From Pseudogulbenkiania ferrooxidans 2002 (GTDB taxonomy: Bacteria > Pseudomonadota > Gammaproteobacteria > Burkholderiales > Chromobacteriaceae): a stretch of DNA of 64,000 bases. Location of the stretch: positions 124,001 through 188,000 of the forward strand of contig NZ_ACIS01000005.1 in assembly GCF_000174355.1 (NCBI RefSeq), written 5' to 3'. Position numbers and translations under genes: made by a program. Below, in pieces: positions 15,816 to 24,875 of this stretch. Within the stretch, counting starts at the first letter, position 1; each line of letters begins with the position of its first letter. The notes below the pieces were generated by a model. That model made no database searches. It was given only the letters and a program-made list of their open reading frames with translations, and was not told where the DNA came from.

Positions 15816-17729
15816 TCAGCGCTGTAATACGTAGCTACCGGGCGCATGGCCAAGTGGTGGGTAGCCTTGCTCGGCGGCGCCCATCGGCGGCGGCTCCCTG
15901 AGGCCGTCGGAGTGGCTTCGCAGCCAGTCCGACCAGGCCGGCCACCATGAGCCTTCGTGAGGGGTGGTGGAGGCAAACCAGGTTTCCGGGTCGATGTAGG
16001 GGTGGTCGCTGGGGCGGTGCGAGAGCCGGTAGTGTCTGCCGTCGTGGCCGGGTTCGCTGACAATGCCGGCGTTGTGGCCGCCGCTGGTGAGCAGGAAGCT
16101 GATGTCGGCATCGGCGGCAAGGTGGATTTTATACACCGATCGCCAGGGAGCGACGTGGTCGGTTTCCGTGGCCACGACGAACATCGGCACGCGGATGTCG
16201 CTCAGCACCACGGGGCGGCCGCCGATGCGGTAGCGGCCTTCGGCCAGGTCGTTGTTGAGGAAGAAACGGCGCAGGTACTCGCTGTGCATGCGGTAGGGCA
16301 TGCGCGTGGCGTCGGCATTCCAGGCCATCATGTCGTTCAACGGCTCGCGCCGTCCCATCAGGTATTCGTGCACCAGGCGCGACCAGATCAGGTCGTTGGA
16401 ACGCAGTAGCTGAAAGGCACCGGCCATCTGCTTGGTGTCGAGGTAACCCTGGTCCCACATGATGTCTTCGAGGTAGCTCAGCTGGCTGTGGTCGATGAAC
16501 AGCATCAGTTCGCCGGCTTCGGTGAAGTCGGTCTGCGCCGCCAGCAGGGTGACCGAGGCCAGGATTGGATCGGCTTCGCGTGCCAGATAGGCCGCCGCGA
16601 TCGACAGCAAGGTGCCGCCCAGGCAATAGCCGACGCTGTGGACCGGGGCGTCGGGGACGATGGCGCGGATGGCGTCGAGCGCATCCAGGACGCCCAGCCG
16701 CAGGTAGTCTTCCAGTCCGATGTCGCGGTCGTCGCTGTGCGGGTTGTGCCAGGAGATCATGAACACGGTGTGGCCCTGTCCGACCAGGTAGTTGACCAGC
16801 GAGTTACCGGGGGAGAGGTCGAGAATGTAGTACTTCATGATCCAGGCCGGCACGATCAGGACCGGTTCGGCATGGACCTGCCCGGTTTGCGGAGTGTACT
16901 GGATCAGTTCGATCAGCCGGTTTCGGTAGACCACCTGGCCGGGCGTGATGGCGACTTCATGTCCCGGACGGTAGGCTTCGGCTCCCAGAGGCGGCTTGCC
17001 GCCGATGGCGCGCTCCCAGTCGGCCTGGAAGTGGCGTAGGCCGCGTATCAGGTTCTGCCCCTGTTCCTGGAGGGTGGTTTGCAGTACCTCGGGGTTGGTG
17101 GCGACGAAATTGATCGGCGACATCATGTCGAGCAATTGGCGTGCGGTGAAGGACACGACCTGCTCATGGTGACGCGAGACGCCGCTAATGCCGGTGGTGG
17201 CGTTGTGCCACCATTGCTGGTTGAGCAGGAAGGCCTGCGAAATCAGGTTGAATGGCCAGTTCTGCCAGGCGGGACTGCTGAAGCGGCGGTCCTGCGGCAG
17301 CGGTTGGATGCAGGCCGGGCAGCCAGCATTGGCGTGCGCCCTGACGGCGTAATTGCCGAGCCGGACCGACTTGCGGGCGCCCTTTTCCACTAGCTGCTGC
17401 CATTTGCCCGGGGAGACGGCGAGATGCACCGCCCAGTCGAAATAAGCCAGGGCCAGGCTGGCCGGCGATATGCCGAGGGTGGCTCGGCCCAGATTGGCGC
17501 GCAGCAGCCGGTCGAGGCTGGTGGGGCCGTCGTCGGCGTCGCTGGAGCCGGGCTCGGACACGGATGGGGGTGTGGGTGGTTCGCCATCGAACAGGCCGGA
17601 GAGTCGAGCCCAGTGCCCGCTCCACTGGCGGAGCCCCTCGTACCAGCCGAGCACCGGCCAGGCGTTCTGCGGTACGGTCGGGAGGGTGGGAGCGGTGGCG
17701 TGTGTCTGCGGGTCGGTTGCCTTGTTCAC
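15816..17729 (-). CDS. phaC: Poly(3-hydroxyalkanoate) synthase, PhaC family
   Basis: The 637-residue protein has the PhaC N-terminal domain (from about residue 60) and an alpha/beta-hydrolase core. The lipase-like box is GYCLGGT with the nucleophile Cys at about residue 369. The catalytic Asp lies in VVATETDHVAPW and the His in LLTSGGHNAGI. These build polyester granules from hydroxyacyl-CoA. The length and the C-terminal Trp-rich tail (GSWWPAWSDWLRSHSDG) fit class I/II synthases of the type often called PhaC2. No phaA, phaB, phaR or phasin genes are adjacent, so it is an orphan and precursor supply must be encoded elsewhere. A Gly/Pro-rich linker (residues 48-70) separates a short N-terminal extension. 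Confidence 0.9.
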   Translation of the reverse strand: MNKATDPQTHATAPTLPTVPQNAWPVLGWYEGLRQWSGHWARLSGLFDGEPPTPPSVSEPGSSDADDGPTSLDRLLRANLGRATLGISPASLALAYFDWAVHLAVSPGKWQQLVEKGARKSVRLGNYAVRAHANAGCPACIQPLPQDRRFSSPAWQNWPFNLISQAFLLNQQWWHNATTGISGVSRHHEQVVSFTARQLLDMMSPINFVATNPEVLQTTLQEQGQNLIRGLRHFQADWERAIGGKPPLGAEAYRPGHEVAITPGQVVYRNRLIELIQYTPQTGQVHAEPVLIVPAWIMKYYILDLSPGNSLVNYLVGQGHTVFMISWHNPHSDDRDIGLEDYLRLGVLDALDAIRAIVPDAPVHSVGYCLGGTLLSIAAAYLAREADPILASVTLLAAQTDFTEAGELMLFIDHSQLSYLEDIMWDQGYLDTKQMAGAFQLLRSNDLIWSRLVHEYLMGRREPLNDMMAWNADATRMPYRMHSEYLRRFFLNNDLAEGRYRIGGRPVVLSDIRVPMFVVATETDHVAPWRSVYKIHLAADADISFLLTSGGHNAGIVSEPGHDGRHYRLSHRPSDHPYIDPETWFASTTPHEGSWWPAWSDWLRSHSDGLREPPPMGAAEQGYPPLGHAPGSYVLQR

Positions 17730-17970
17730 TGTCGATCACCTTTGCCGTTTCTTGTCATGATAACGGTTTGTGCCAGGCGTAGCAGGGAAGACGAAACGGC
17801 TATCCTTGGCGGTATGGGTTTCACTGTGTCATGCGGAGCGACCCCGGACCTTGATGAAGGTTAAATCCGGATGTGTGATGTGGTCTTTTCCCGGCGGCGC
17901 GCGAACGGGGCGGTCATTGTGCAAATCGCCGCGATGCCCTAGTCTCGCTGCCATTTGGGAGAAACGGCGT

Positions 17971-18225
17971 ATGTTGATGCTGCTGGCGGCGAGAATCGAC
18001 CGCAACAATCAGATTCTGATCAATGCCCGGCTGGATGGTTACCCGGCGCATTTTCACGTGGAGCCGGAGGCGGTCGACGCCTGGCTCCAGCTGCCGCCAT
18101 TGGGTACGGAGAATTCGCTGACCCTGCTGCAGGGCAACTGGAGCCGCTTTGCGGCGCCGCTGGAAAGGCTGGTGCGGCGCCACGGTAACGATTTTGTGGT
18201 GACGGCGGAGATGCTCAAGCCGTGA
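17971..18225 (+). CDS. Small conserved-looking hypothetical protein
   Basis: The product has 84 residues from the ATG at 17971, with a GGGAG ribosome site about nine bases upstream. It is a compact alpha/beta protein (ILINARLDGYPAHFHVEPEA, FVVTAEML) without membrane segments. The pattern loosely recalls small DUF1488-like proteins, but I cannot assign it. It is convergent with the DUF1003 gene, with only 12 bases between stop codons. The open frame upstream to 17770 lacks a ribosome site. Confidence 0.6.
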   Translation: MLMLLAARIDRNNQILINARLDGYPAHFHVEPEAVDAWLQLPPLGTENSLTLLQGNWSRFAAPLERLVRRHGNDFVVTAEMLKP

Positions 18226-18237
18226 GCGAGGGCTGAA

Positions 18238-18825
18238 TTACACCGTCCCGTCCGGATTTTTTCGGGTTCCTGGCGGCGGTGTGTCGTCCGGGTGGGGCGG
18301 GAGGGTCCGCTGCAGGCGCTTGAGCTGGTCGAGGTCCGACAGGATCTGCCAGGTGAGATGGTCGATGCGCTTGTGCAGGCCATCGATCGACGCTTCGGAC
18401 TTGAGGTTGACCTCGAAGTCACGAATCATCGTCATGCGGTCGCGTGCGGCCTGACGGTTCTGCGACATCATGATGATCGGCGCCTGGATCGCTGCCAACA
18501 TCGACAGGATCAGGTTGAGAAACACGTAGGGGTAGGGGTCGAAGGCCCGGGTGCCCAGGATGCCGGTGTTGATAATGGTCCAGCTGATGAGCACGGCGGT
18601 GAAGATGCCGATGAACGTCCAAGAGCCGCCGAATTCGGCGACACGGTCGGCCAGCCGCTCGCCGAGGGTGACGCCGTCGTCAGGGAGGCTGGTGTCGGTA
18701 CGTGTGGCCTGCAGCCGTTTGGAGATGCGCATCAGGGCGTGGCGCTCGCGTTCGCCGAGGCCGCCTACGCCGGTGTGCAGCAAGTGTTCTGCCAGGTAGC
18801 GGATGTCGCGGTTGTCCTGTTGCAT
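18238..18825 (-). CDS. DUF1003 membrane protein
   Basis: The 195-residue protein starts at the ATG at 18825 with a GGGGA ribosome site. The core is two transmembrane helices (about residues 68-90 and 98-120) framed by typical DUF1003 segments: LGERLADRVAEFGGSWTFI, INTGILGTRAFDPYPYVFLNLILSMLAAIQAPIIMMSQNRQ and DRMTMIRDFEVNLKSE. A helical cytosolic tail follows, ending in a Pro-rich stretch. The function of the family is not established. The gene is single. It shares a 224-base divergent region with ppnP that holds a TTCGGCCAA copy at 18948-18956. Confidence 0.92.
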   Translation of the reverse strand: MQQDNRDIRYLAEHLLHTGVGGLGERERHALMRISKRLQATRTDTSLPDDGVTLGERLADRVAEFGGSWTFIGIFTAVLISWTIINTGILGTRAFDPYPYVFLNLILSMLAAIQAPIIMMSQNRQAARDRMTMIRDFEVNLKSEASIDGLHKRIDHLTWQILSDLDQLKRLQRTLPPHPDDTPPPGTRKNPDGTV

Positions 18826-19049
18826 GATGGAGTCCCCCGAGTTGATGGTGGGTGGGTTGGGACCACGTGCGGTCGCACCCCTTCTATTGTGACGGCGCGA
18901 TTGTGCCACAAGCTGACTGTGGAGCGTGTAAGCATTCGTAACGGGGCTTCGGCCAACCTTTGAGGCCGGCCGGCCTTGCGGGGGAGTGTTCTCCGGCGAT
19001 CGTGCGGGTTACACTTTTGCCCTTTCACCAGAACAAATAAGGACAGAGC

Positions 19050-19361
19050 ATGGAACAGTTCGATAACGTCAGCGTGGTCAAGAAGGCCAATGTTTACTTC
19101 GACGGTAAATGCGTCAGCCACAACATCGTCTTGGCCGATGGCACCAAGAAATCGGTGGGCGTCATTCTGCCGGCCAAACTGACGTTCAACACGGGCGCAC
19201 CGGAAATCATGGAAGTGCTGGCCGGCGAGTGCCACGTCACCCTGAGTGGCGAGAGCGAGTCGCGGACCTACAGGGGGGGAGAGTCGTTCAAGGTGCCCGG
19301 CAACAGCGCGTTCGATATCGAAGTGGTCGATACCCTGCACTACGTTTGCCATTTCGGCTGA
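19050..19361 (+). CDS. ppnP: Pyrimidine/purine nucleoside phosphorylase PpnP
   Basis: The 103-residue protein is a single cupin of the PpnP (YaiE/DUF1255) family. Typical segments are [64 protein letters not shown] and the C-terminal YVCHFG. The enzyme splits nucleosides with phosphate into base and ribose-1-phosphate in salvage. Length and start match the family closely. It is monocistronic with a strong terminator 22 bases downstream. Confidence 0.95.
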   Translation: MEQFDNVSVVKKANVYFDGKCVSHNIVLADGTKKSVGVILPAKLTFNTGAPEIMEVLAGECHVTLSGESESRTYRGGESFKVPGNSAFDIEVVDTLHYVCHFG

Positions 19362-19383
19362 TTTCGACAGCGGCACCCCAGAT

Positions 19384-19409
19384 AAAAGGCGACTTCGGTC
19401 GCCTTTTTT
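19384..19409 (+). terminator. Intrinsic terminator of ppnP
   Basis: The stem AAAAGGCGAC-TTCG-GTCGCCTTTT with a stable TTCG loop is followed by a T-run. It lies 22 bases after the ppnP stop codon. Confidence 0.95.
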
Positions 19410-19459
19410 GTTTTTGGGCTGGAGGAGGGGTTGCTGATTTACAAGCGATACGGTTGGCG

Positions 19460-19474
19460 CGTAGTATTGCTACG
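19460..19474. promoter_or_regulatory. Operator-like repeat, distal copy
   Basis: This 15-base site reads, on the minus strand, as GTAGCAATACTAC in its 13-base core. It differs by one base from the palindrome at 19657-19671, 197 bases closer to the sugar permease gene. A T-run follows on plus, so a weak terminator role is also possible. Confidence 0.4.
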
Positions 19475-19656
19475 TTTTTTCGCGACCAGAGTCCATTGCA
19501 GGGTCAGGAAACGGTCTGACGTGGAAGTGAAAATACGGCGGGCAAACAGGGTTAATGCTTGTTTTGTATTGATATATTGAATGGCATTGTCTTATCTTGC
19601 CGGCCGATATGTGACGACCTGTCCTGAATGGATAGTGTGCTCTATAACAAAATATC

Positions 19657-19671
19657 TGTAGCAATGCTACA
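19657..19671. promoter_or_regulatory. Operator-like palindrome, proximal copy
   Basis: The perfect palindrome TGTAGC-AAT-GCTACA lies about 100 bases before the permease start. With the distal copy at 19460 it suggests a repressor that binds two sites. The regulator gene is not adjacent. Confidence 0.5.
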
Positions 19672-19770
19672 TATCTGGCGCAACAAACCGCCGGCTTGCC
19701 ATGCAGACGCTCACTGCATCGAGCCGGCTGACCGTAAACAGCAGAAAATAGTATGGATGGAACGACAGAC

Positions 19771-21078
19771 ATGTCCTCTCAGCTTGGTAAGACCAATTAC
19801 TCGCGCGCCCTGACGGTGCTCACCTCCCTGTTTTTCATGTGGGGGTTGATCACGTCGCTCAACGACATCCTCATCCCGCACCTGAAGGCGATCTTCACCC
19901 TGAGTTACCTGCAGGCGGCACTGATCCAGTTCAGCTTCTTCACCGCCTACTTCGTGATGTCGTTTCCGTCGGGCTATCTGGTGGAAAAGCTCGGCTACAA
20001 GCGCGGCATCATGATCGGCCTGGCAACGGCTGGTCTCGCCTGTCTGCTGTTCTACCCGGCGGCCGGCGCCAAGTCCTACCCGTTCTTCCTCGGCGCGCTG
20101 TTCATTCTGGCCTCCGGCATCACCCTGCTGCAGGTGGCGGCCAACCCGTACGTCACCTTGCTGGGCAAGCCCGAGACCGCGTCCAGCCGCCTCAACCTGA
20201 CCCAGGCGTTCAACTCGCTGGGGACGGCCATCGGGCCGTTGGTGGGCTCGGTGCTGATTCTGGCGGTGGCGGTGAAGCCGGCGCAGGAGCTGAGCGGCCT
20301 GTCGCCGGAACAGCTGGCGGCCTACAGCGCCGCCGAGGCCGGTTCGGTACAGACGCCGTACCTGATTCTGGCCGCGCTGCTGTTTGCCCTGGCCGTGATC
20401 ATCGGCCTGTTCAAGCTGCCGAAGGTGAAAGAGGGCGATACCCCGGCCGATGCGCCGCAAGGCAACGCTGAGTACCATGCGCATGACAGCGTCTGGGGCT
20501 ACCGCCACCTGGTGTTGGGCGCGGTGGGCATCTTCACCTATGTGGGGGCCGAAGTGTCGATCGGCAGTTTCCTGGTGAGCCTCATGGGGCAGCCGCAGAT
20601 TGCCGGTCTGTCCGAGGCGGTGGCCGGCAAGTATCTGGCCCTGTACTGGACCGGTGCCATGGTGGGCCGTTTCATCGGTGGCGTGGTGATGCGCAAGATC
20701 AAACCGGGCCACGTGCTGGCCTTCAACGCGCTGGTGAACGCGCTGCTGATCGCCGTGGCGATGAGCGTAGGCGGCCAAGCTGCGATGTGGGGGCTGATCG
20801 CCATCGGCCTGTTCAACTCGATCATGTTCCCGACCATTTTCTCGCTGGCCATCGAAGGGCTGGGCAAGTTCACCGGGGAAGGCTCGGGCGTGCTGTGCAT
20901 GGCGATCGTCGGCGGTGCCATCGTGCCGCTGATCCAGGCGTTCTTCGCCGACCGCATCGGCATCCTGTATTCCTTCGTAGTGCCGCTGGTGTGCTACGGC
21001 TACATCGTGTTCTACGGCTTGAAGGGGCACTACGCCGACTTCACCGCGACACGCAAGGTGGCGGCGGTGAAGCGCTGA
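19771..21078 (+). CDS. gluP: Glucose/galactose-type MFS transporter (FHS family, GluP/NagP-like)
   Basis: The protein has 435 residues from the ATG at 19771; an ATG six codons upstream (19753) is the alternative start. Twelve hydrophobic segments are visible. Family features of fucose/glucose-H+ symporters are present: [19 protein letters not shown] near the N-terminus, [57 protein letters not shown], and [16 protein letters not shown]. This group imports hexoses or N-acetylglucosamine with protons. No catabolic genes flank it, so the sugar cannot be decided. Two matching operator-like sites lie upstream. The TGA stop is also the first bases of a 145-bp inverted-repeat element. Confidence 0.88.
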   Translation: MSSQLGKTNYSRALTVLTSLFFMWGLITSLNDILIPHLKAIFTLSYLQAALIQFSFFTAYFVMSFPSGYLVEKLGYKRGIMIGLATAGLACLLFYPAAGAKSYPFFLGALFILASGITLLQVAANPYVTLLGKPETASSRLNLTQAFNSLGTAIGPLVGSVLILAVAVKPAQELSGLSPEQLAAYSAAEAGSVQTPYLILAALLFALAVIIGLFKLPKVKEGDTPADAPQGNAEYHAHDSVWGYRHLVLGAVGIFTYVGAEVSIGSFLVSLMGQPQIAGLSEAVAGKYLALYWTGAMVGRFIGGVVMRKIKPGHVLAFNALVNALLIAVAMSVGGQAAMWGLIAIGLFNSIMFPTIFSLAIEGLGKFTGEGSGVLCMAIVGGAIVPLIQAFFADRIGILYSFVVPLVCYGYIVFYGLKGHYADFTATRKVAAVKR

Positions 21079-21222
21079 GAACCTGCTCACGATCAGTCGC
21101 GAGCAGCCCCCAGTGGGGTGAAGAGCAGCGCAGGAACCGGAATGTACTGGAGTACATGAGGATTTCGAGCAGCGCATGAGCCCCGATCAGGGATGCGCAG
21201 CAAGATCGTGAACTGGTTCTGA
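21076..21222. repeat. Inverted-end element A (about 145 bp), diverged family member
   Basis: The ends AGAACCTGCTCACGATC (21078-21094) and GATCGTGAACTGGTTCT (21204-21220) are inverted copies with 15 of 17 matches. The left end includes the TGA stop of the sugar permease gene. The interior differs from copies B and C (31348, 60124) but has similar ends and length. There is no coding capacity, so it is MITE-like. Confidence 0.8.
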
Positions 21223-21254
21223 GTGTCATGGCCCCCTGGGGCTGACAGCATGAG

Positions 21255-21293
21255 CAACGCCCGTTCCCGCATAAGCGCGGGGCCGGGCGTTTT
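21255..21293 (+). terminator. Candidate terminator downstream of the permease and element A
   Basis: The stem AACGCCCG ... CGGGCGTT (8 bp, GC-rich inner part) is followed by TTGCTTT. It is the first hairpin with a T-rich tail after the permease stop and lies beyond element A. Confidence 0.65.
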
Positions 21294-21338
21294 GCTTTGG
21301 CGGGGGGCTGGGGCATGACCGGGGGCAATCCGGTCCAA

Positions 21339-22112
21339 TCAGCCTCCTCGGTGCGGCTGCATCATCAAGATGGCCGTGCCCAACAGCATCAGCGCGAACA
21401 GCTGTTTCAGTCGCCGCTCCGGCAGGCGGTGTGCCAGGGCGACGCCCCACGATATGGTGGCCATGCCGCCCACGGCCAAGGGGGCGCCAAGGTGCCAGTC
21501 CACATGCTGGGCCCGGCTGTAGGTCGCCAGCGCCACCAGTGCGCCCGGCACCACCAGGGCCAGTGCCAGTCCCTGCGCCACCGCCTGGCGTTTGCCAAAA
21601 CCCTGCACCAGAATCGGTGCGGCGACGATGACGGCACCAACGCTGAACAACCCGGCGAACAAGCCGCCCACCACACCGACCGCGGGCAGGTAGCGTTCGT
21701 TCCAGCCGGCGCTCCGGACTTCGCCGCCGGCTTGACGGCGGCTGATCCAGACAAAATAGCCGGCCAGCCACAGCAGGAGTACTGCGAAAGCCAGCTTCAG
21801 CGCACGGGCGTCCAGCGCCACCGCCAGCCGGGCTGCCGGGTAGGTGGAGACGATCGAAGCCAGGCCTATGGTTAGCGCCGTGCGCAGCGGGAACGGGTTG
21901 CGCTGGCGGTAACGCCAGAAACCGATCAGCACATTGGGTACCATCATGACCAGAGCGGTGCCCTGTGCCATTTGCTGATCCATGCCATAGCACAGCACCA
22001 GTACGGGAATGGCGATGATGCCGCCGCCGATGCCGAGCAAGCCGCCCAGCGCACCCAGCACGGCACCCAGTGCCAGGGATGACGCTACCGCGATCAAGAG
22101 TGCCACTGTCAT
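21339..22112 (-). CDS. TauE/SafE family sulfite/organosulfur exporter
   Basis: The 257-residue membrane protein has seven to eight predicted helices. The N-terminal repeat GALGGLLGIGGGIIAIPVLVL is the family hallmark, and a second internal copy (VVGGLFAGLFSVGAVIVAAPILV) marks the duplicated fold. TauE/SafE proteins export sulfite, sulfoacetate or related anions. It is divergent from a lysR gene with a 98-base shared promoter region, which suggests that the LysR protein controls it. No sulfur metabolism gene is adjacent. Confidence 0.9.
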   Translation of the reverse strand: MTVALLIAVASSLALGAVLGALGGLLGIGGGIIAIPVLVLCYGMDQQMAQGTALVMMVPNVLIGFWRYRQRNPFPLRTALTIGLASIVSTYPAARLAVALDARALKLAFAVLLLWLAGYFVWISRRQAGGEVRSAGWNERYLPAVGVVGGLFAGLFSVGAVIVAAPILVQGFGKRQAVAQGLALALVVPGALVALATYSRAQHVDWHLGAPLAVGGMATISWGVALAHRLPERRLKQLFALMLLGTAILMMQPHRGG

Positions 22113-22166
22113 TGCCTTCGACTCCTGTTACGTCTGGAGCGACAGTGTAGCTCGGCGTGGCATCGC

Positions 22167-22172
22167 TATAAT
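22167..22172 (+). promoter_or_regulatory. -10 box TATAAT in the tauE/lysR divergent region
   Basis: A consensus TATAAT lies 39 bases upstream of the lysR start codon on the plus strand. The -35 side is weak, as is common at regulator-controlled promoters. Confidence 0.45.
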
Positions 22173-22210
22173 TCATCGTTAGTAAAGCCATCCTTAACTT
22201 GTACGCAACA

Positions 22211-23116
22211 ATGAACGATCTCTCCGACCTCGCCTTTTTTACCCGCCTGATGCAGTGCGGCAGCCTGACCGCCACGGCTCAGGAGCTGGGTATTACGCCG
22301 CCCGCGGTCAGTCGTCGGCTATCCGCGCTGGAGAAGCGGCTGGGGGTGCGGTTGCTCAATCGCACCACGCGCACGCTGGCGCTTACTCATGAGGGTGAGC
22401 ACTATCTTAGCCAGGGGCAGCGCATCCTCGACGATCTGGCCGAGCTCGAGCGCGAATTGACCGGCAGTCAATCGGAGCCGCAAGGGTTGTTGCGCGTCAA
22501 CGCGACGCTGGGCTTCGGGCGCCGGCATGTCGCGCCGGCGGTGTCGGCTTTCGTGCGCACCTACCCGAAAACCGAGGTTCAGCTTCAATTGAGTGATCGC
22601 ATGCCGGCACTCACCGGCGGGGCGTTCGACGTCAGCATCCGCTTTGGCGAACCCCCCGAGGCCCGCCTGGTGGCGCGCAAGATCGTCGCCAACCGCCGCG
22701 TGCTGTGCGCCGCGCCCAGCTACCTTGACGCCCTTGCGCCTGTCACAGCGCCGCGCGAGCTGAGTCGGAACGCCTGTATCGTGGTCCGTGAGAATCAGGA
22801 AGCCTACGGCATTTGGCAATTGCATGCCGGCAGCCGCCAGGAAACGGTGAAGGTGGGCGGGGCGCTAGCCACGAATGACGGAGAAACCGCCGTCAACTGG
22901 TGTCTGGAGGGGCATGGAATCCTGCTGCGCTCACTGTGGGATGTGGCGCCTTACCTGCAGTCGGGCCGCCTGCGCCAGGTCTTGCCGGAGTGGCAGGGGG
23001 CGCCGGCCGATATCTGGGCACTGTTCCCGCCGCGGCTGAATCTGTCGGCCAAGGTGAGGGCGTTCGTGGACTTCTTGACGTGCTACTTCGCGAACGGGAC
23101 GGGCGGGCAGGGTTAG
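22211..23116 (+). CDS. LysR-family transcriptional regulator
   Basis: The 301-residue protein begins MNDLSDLAFFTRLMQCGSLTATAQELGITPPAVSRRLSALEKRLG. This is a standard LysR winged helix (residues 1-62), followed by a hinge helix and a periplasmic-binding-protein-like effector domain. The pattern with FDVSIRFGEPPEARLVARKI and RVLCAAPSYL fits the DmlR/AaeR-like group. It is divergent from the TauE/SafE exporter gene, its probable target. The start at 22211 is preferred over a TTG four codons upstream. A TTCGGCCAA motif copy follows the stop codon at 23124-23132. Confidence 0.93.
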   Translation: MNDLSDLAFFTRLMQCGSLTATAQELGITPPAVSRRLSALEKRLGVRLLNRTTRTLALTHEGEHYLSQGQRILDDLAELERELTGSQSEPQGLLRVNATLGFGRRHVAPAVSAFVRTYPKTEVQLQLSDRMPALTGGAFDVSIRFGEPPEARLVARKIVANRRVLCAAPSYLDALAPVTAPRELSRNACIVVRENQEAYGIWQLHAGSRQETVKVGGALATNDGETAVNWCLEGHGILLRSLWDVAPYLQSGRLRQVLPEWQGAPADIWALFPPRLNLSAKVRAFVDFLTCYFANGTGGQG

Positions 23117-23194
23117 CCGGGGCTTCGGCCAACCCTGCTATGGCGGGGTCACGCTAGCGGGTCAGGGTGCGTGTGCTCAGGCGGGAGCCCGCTT

Positions 23195-23815
23195 TCAGAA
23201 GCGCTCGGGGAACTGCTTGGCCAGGGCGCCACCCAGTACATCGGCGATCACGTTCATGTGCTGTTTCATGGCGTCCCAGGTGTGGGCCTCCTGGCGGTAG
23301 TCCTTGTCCTTGAGCTCCTGAATCTGCTGGACGTGATGGCCGCCATGGGCCAGCAGCAGGCCTTGCAGCGTTTCTTTCGGCAGGTAGGGGTTGGCGCTGG
23401 ACAGGAAGGCGGCGATCTCGTCCACGTTGGCGGCCATGGCTTTGTTGGCGCTGTCCTGCCCGCTCTTGCTGCCTTTCTCCGTGGCGATCAGATACTGCTT
23501 GACCGCGCCATAATGGCCGGCGAGCAGGGTGAACAGTTTGTCCGAGGCGGCTTGCCCATAGAATGGCTGGATCGACGCGGCAATCTGTTTGGCGTTGGCG
23601 ACCACCTCTTGCTCCGCGGCGGCCGCGCCGGACTTGTCGTGTGCCAGCGTTTCCAGTGCGACGTTACGCACCCAGAAAATGTGGCCGCTCCAGAGATCGC
23701 GCAGTGCCACTTGCGTTTGTGAAATCTTGGGGCTGTTGCTCAGCTCGGCATGGGCGAGCGGGGACAAGAAGGCCGCGATAAGCGACGCCGCCAGGGTTTT
23801 TTGCCAGGTTTTCAT
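23195..23815 (-). CDS. Secreted helical-bundle protein of unknown function
   Basis: The 206-residue product has a clear signal peptide (MKTWQKTLAASLIAAFLSPLAHA, cleavage after AHA). The mature part is a helical bundle with conserved-looking features LWSGHIFWVRNVALETLA, SIQPFYGQAASDKLFTLLAGHYGAV, SSANPYLPKETLQGLLLAHGGHHVQQI and a C-terminal AKQFPERF. I recognise this layout from proteins often mislabelled as glycosyltransferases in other genomes; no enzymatic motif supports that label. The histidines in HIFW, HYG and HGGHH could bind a metal as in DinB-like folds. It is divergent from the SufR-like regulator across an AT-rich region, suggesting joint control. Confidence 0.75.
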   Translation of the reverse strand: MKTWQKTLAASLIAAFLSPLAHAELSNSPKISQTQVALRDLWSGHIFWVRNVALETLAHDKSGAAAAEQEVVANAKQIAASIQPFYGQAASDKLFTLLAGHYGAVKQYLIATEKGSKSGQDSANKAMAANVDEIAAFLSSANPYLPKETLQGLLLAHGGHHVQQIQELKDKDYRQEAHTWDAMKQHMNVIADVLGGALAKQFPERF

Positions 23816-23870
23816 GAGAAATCTCCTTCGTGCTCAAGCTTCTTTGGGAGCTGTATTGTAGTCTATTTTG

Positions 23871-23911
23871 TCACTTAAACAATATAAATGTGTTTTAACT
23901 TATCAAAGTGA
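23871..23911. promoter_or_regulatory. AT-rich nested inverted repeats in a divergent promoter region
   Basis: TCACTT (23871-23876) and AAGTGA (23906-23911) flank an imperfect inner repeat TTAAAC/GTTTTAA. A TATAAT box lies at 23930-23935, facing the regulator gene. The layout suits an operator of the SufR-like protein acting in both directions. Confidence 0.4.
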
Positions 23912-23968
23912 TTTTTGCGCCATGAAGGATATAATCAAACTGAACGGGCACATTGAAGGTGTAGCGAC

Positions 23969-24595
23969 ATGTTGGAAGCAATGGGTGAGCGTCAGCAGCA
24001 ACTGTTACGACTGCTGCAACGGCAGTCTGCCGGGCTGACGGTGGAACAACTGGCACAGGAGTTGGCCGTTACCCGTACCGCGGTCAGGCAACACCTGACA
24101 GTGCTGGAACGGGATGGTCTGGTGGAACGCGGAATGACGCAGCCGACGGGGGGGCGGCCTGAGCAGCTTTTCGTGCTGACCCCGAAGGGGCAGGAGGTGT
24201 TTCCCCGCCGCTATTCCTGGTTTGCCGAGCTGCTGCTGAAGATGCTGGAAGCCAAGCTTGGCCAGGAAGAGCTTGTCAAACAATTGGCCGAGATCGGCAC
24301 CACTCTGGCTGCTACCTTGCCGCCGGCACGGGCGAACGATCCGGAAGCGCGCATCCGGGCGCTGGCCGACATCATGCTGGAACTCGGCTACGATGCCCGG
24401 CCGCAAGATGCCGGCTCCGGCCTGCCAGGCATCGTGGCCACCAATTGCATCTTTCATCATCTGGCGGCACGTTTTCCGGAGGTTTGCCAACTGGACCTGG
24501 CGCTGATGTCGAGCTATGTGGGAGAGCCCGTGACACACGAAGAATGCATGGTGCGGGGTGGGACTTGCTGCCGCTTCCGGTTCGCCAAGCCGTGA
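23969..24595 (+). CDS. SufR-like HTH regulator with a cysteine-rich C-terminus
   Basis: The 208-residue protein has an N-terminal winged helix (about residues 5-75: LTVEQLAQELAVTRTAVRQHLTVLERDGLVERG, with the GRPEQLFVLTPKG wing). The C-terminal domain carries TNCIFHHLAARFPEVCQLDL and EECMVRGGTCCRFRF. The spacing of these cysteines matches SufR-type regulators, which bind a 4Fe-4S cluster and repress suf genes. No suf genes are in the window. The start ATG at 23969 yields MLEAMGERQQQLL, and a second ATG four codons in is possible. The likely neighbour target is the divergent secreted protein gene. Confidence 0.82.
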   Translation: MLEAMGERQQQLLRLLQRQSAGLTVEQLAQELAVTRTAVRQHLTVLERDGLVERGMTQPTGGRPEQLFVLTPKGQEVFPRRYSWFAELLLKMLEAKLGQEELVKQLAEIGTTLAATLPPARANDPEARIRALADIMLELGYDARPQDAGSGLPGIVATNCIFHHLAARFPEVCQLDLALMSSYVGEPVTHEECMVRGGTCCRFRFAKP

Positions 24596-24875
24596 GCCGT
24601 GTCTGTGCCGGGCTGAGGCGCTCCGTCATGCCACGCACTGCAAGAGGGTATTCATCCCCGTCAGGGGCTGGTGCGACATCTCCACTAGCCAGGAAAGCGT
24701 GGGCCGGGCCGGCCACCGTGCCTGGTTGAAGGGAAGGTTGGCCGAAGATCCAGAGGACATGCCTTGGGCATTTAAAAGGAATTGGCGGATTGTCATTGCG
24801 CTGCCATGTGCCACACTGAAACAAGCGGAAAGGGGGCTCGCTGACGGGTTTCAACTCTTGTTCAGGAGGTGTGAA

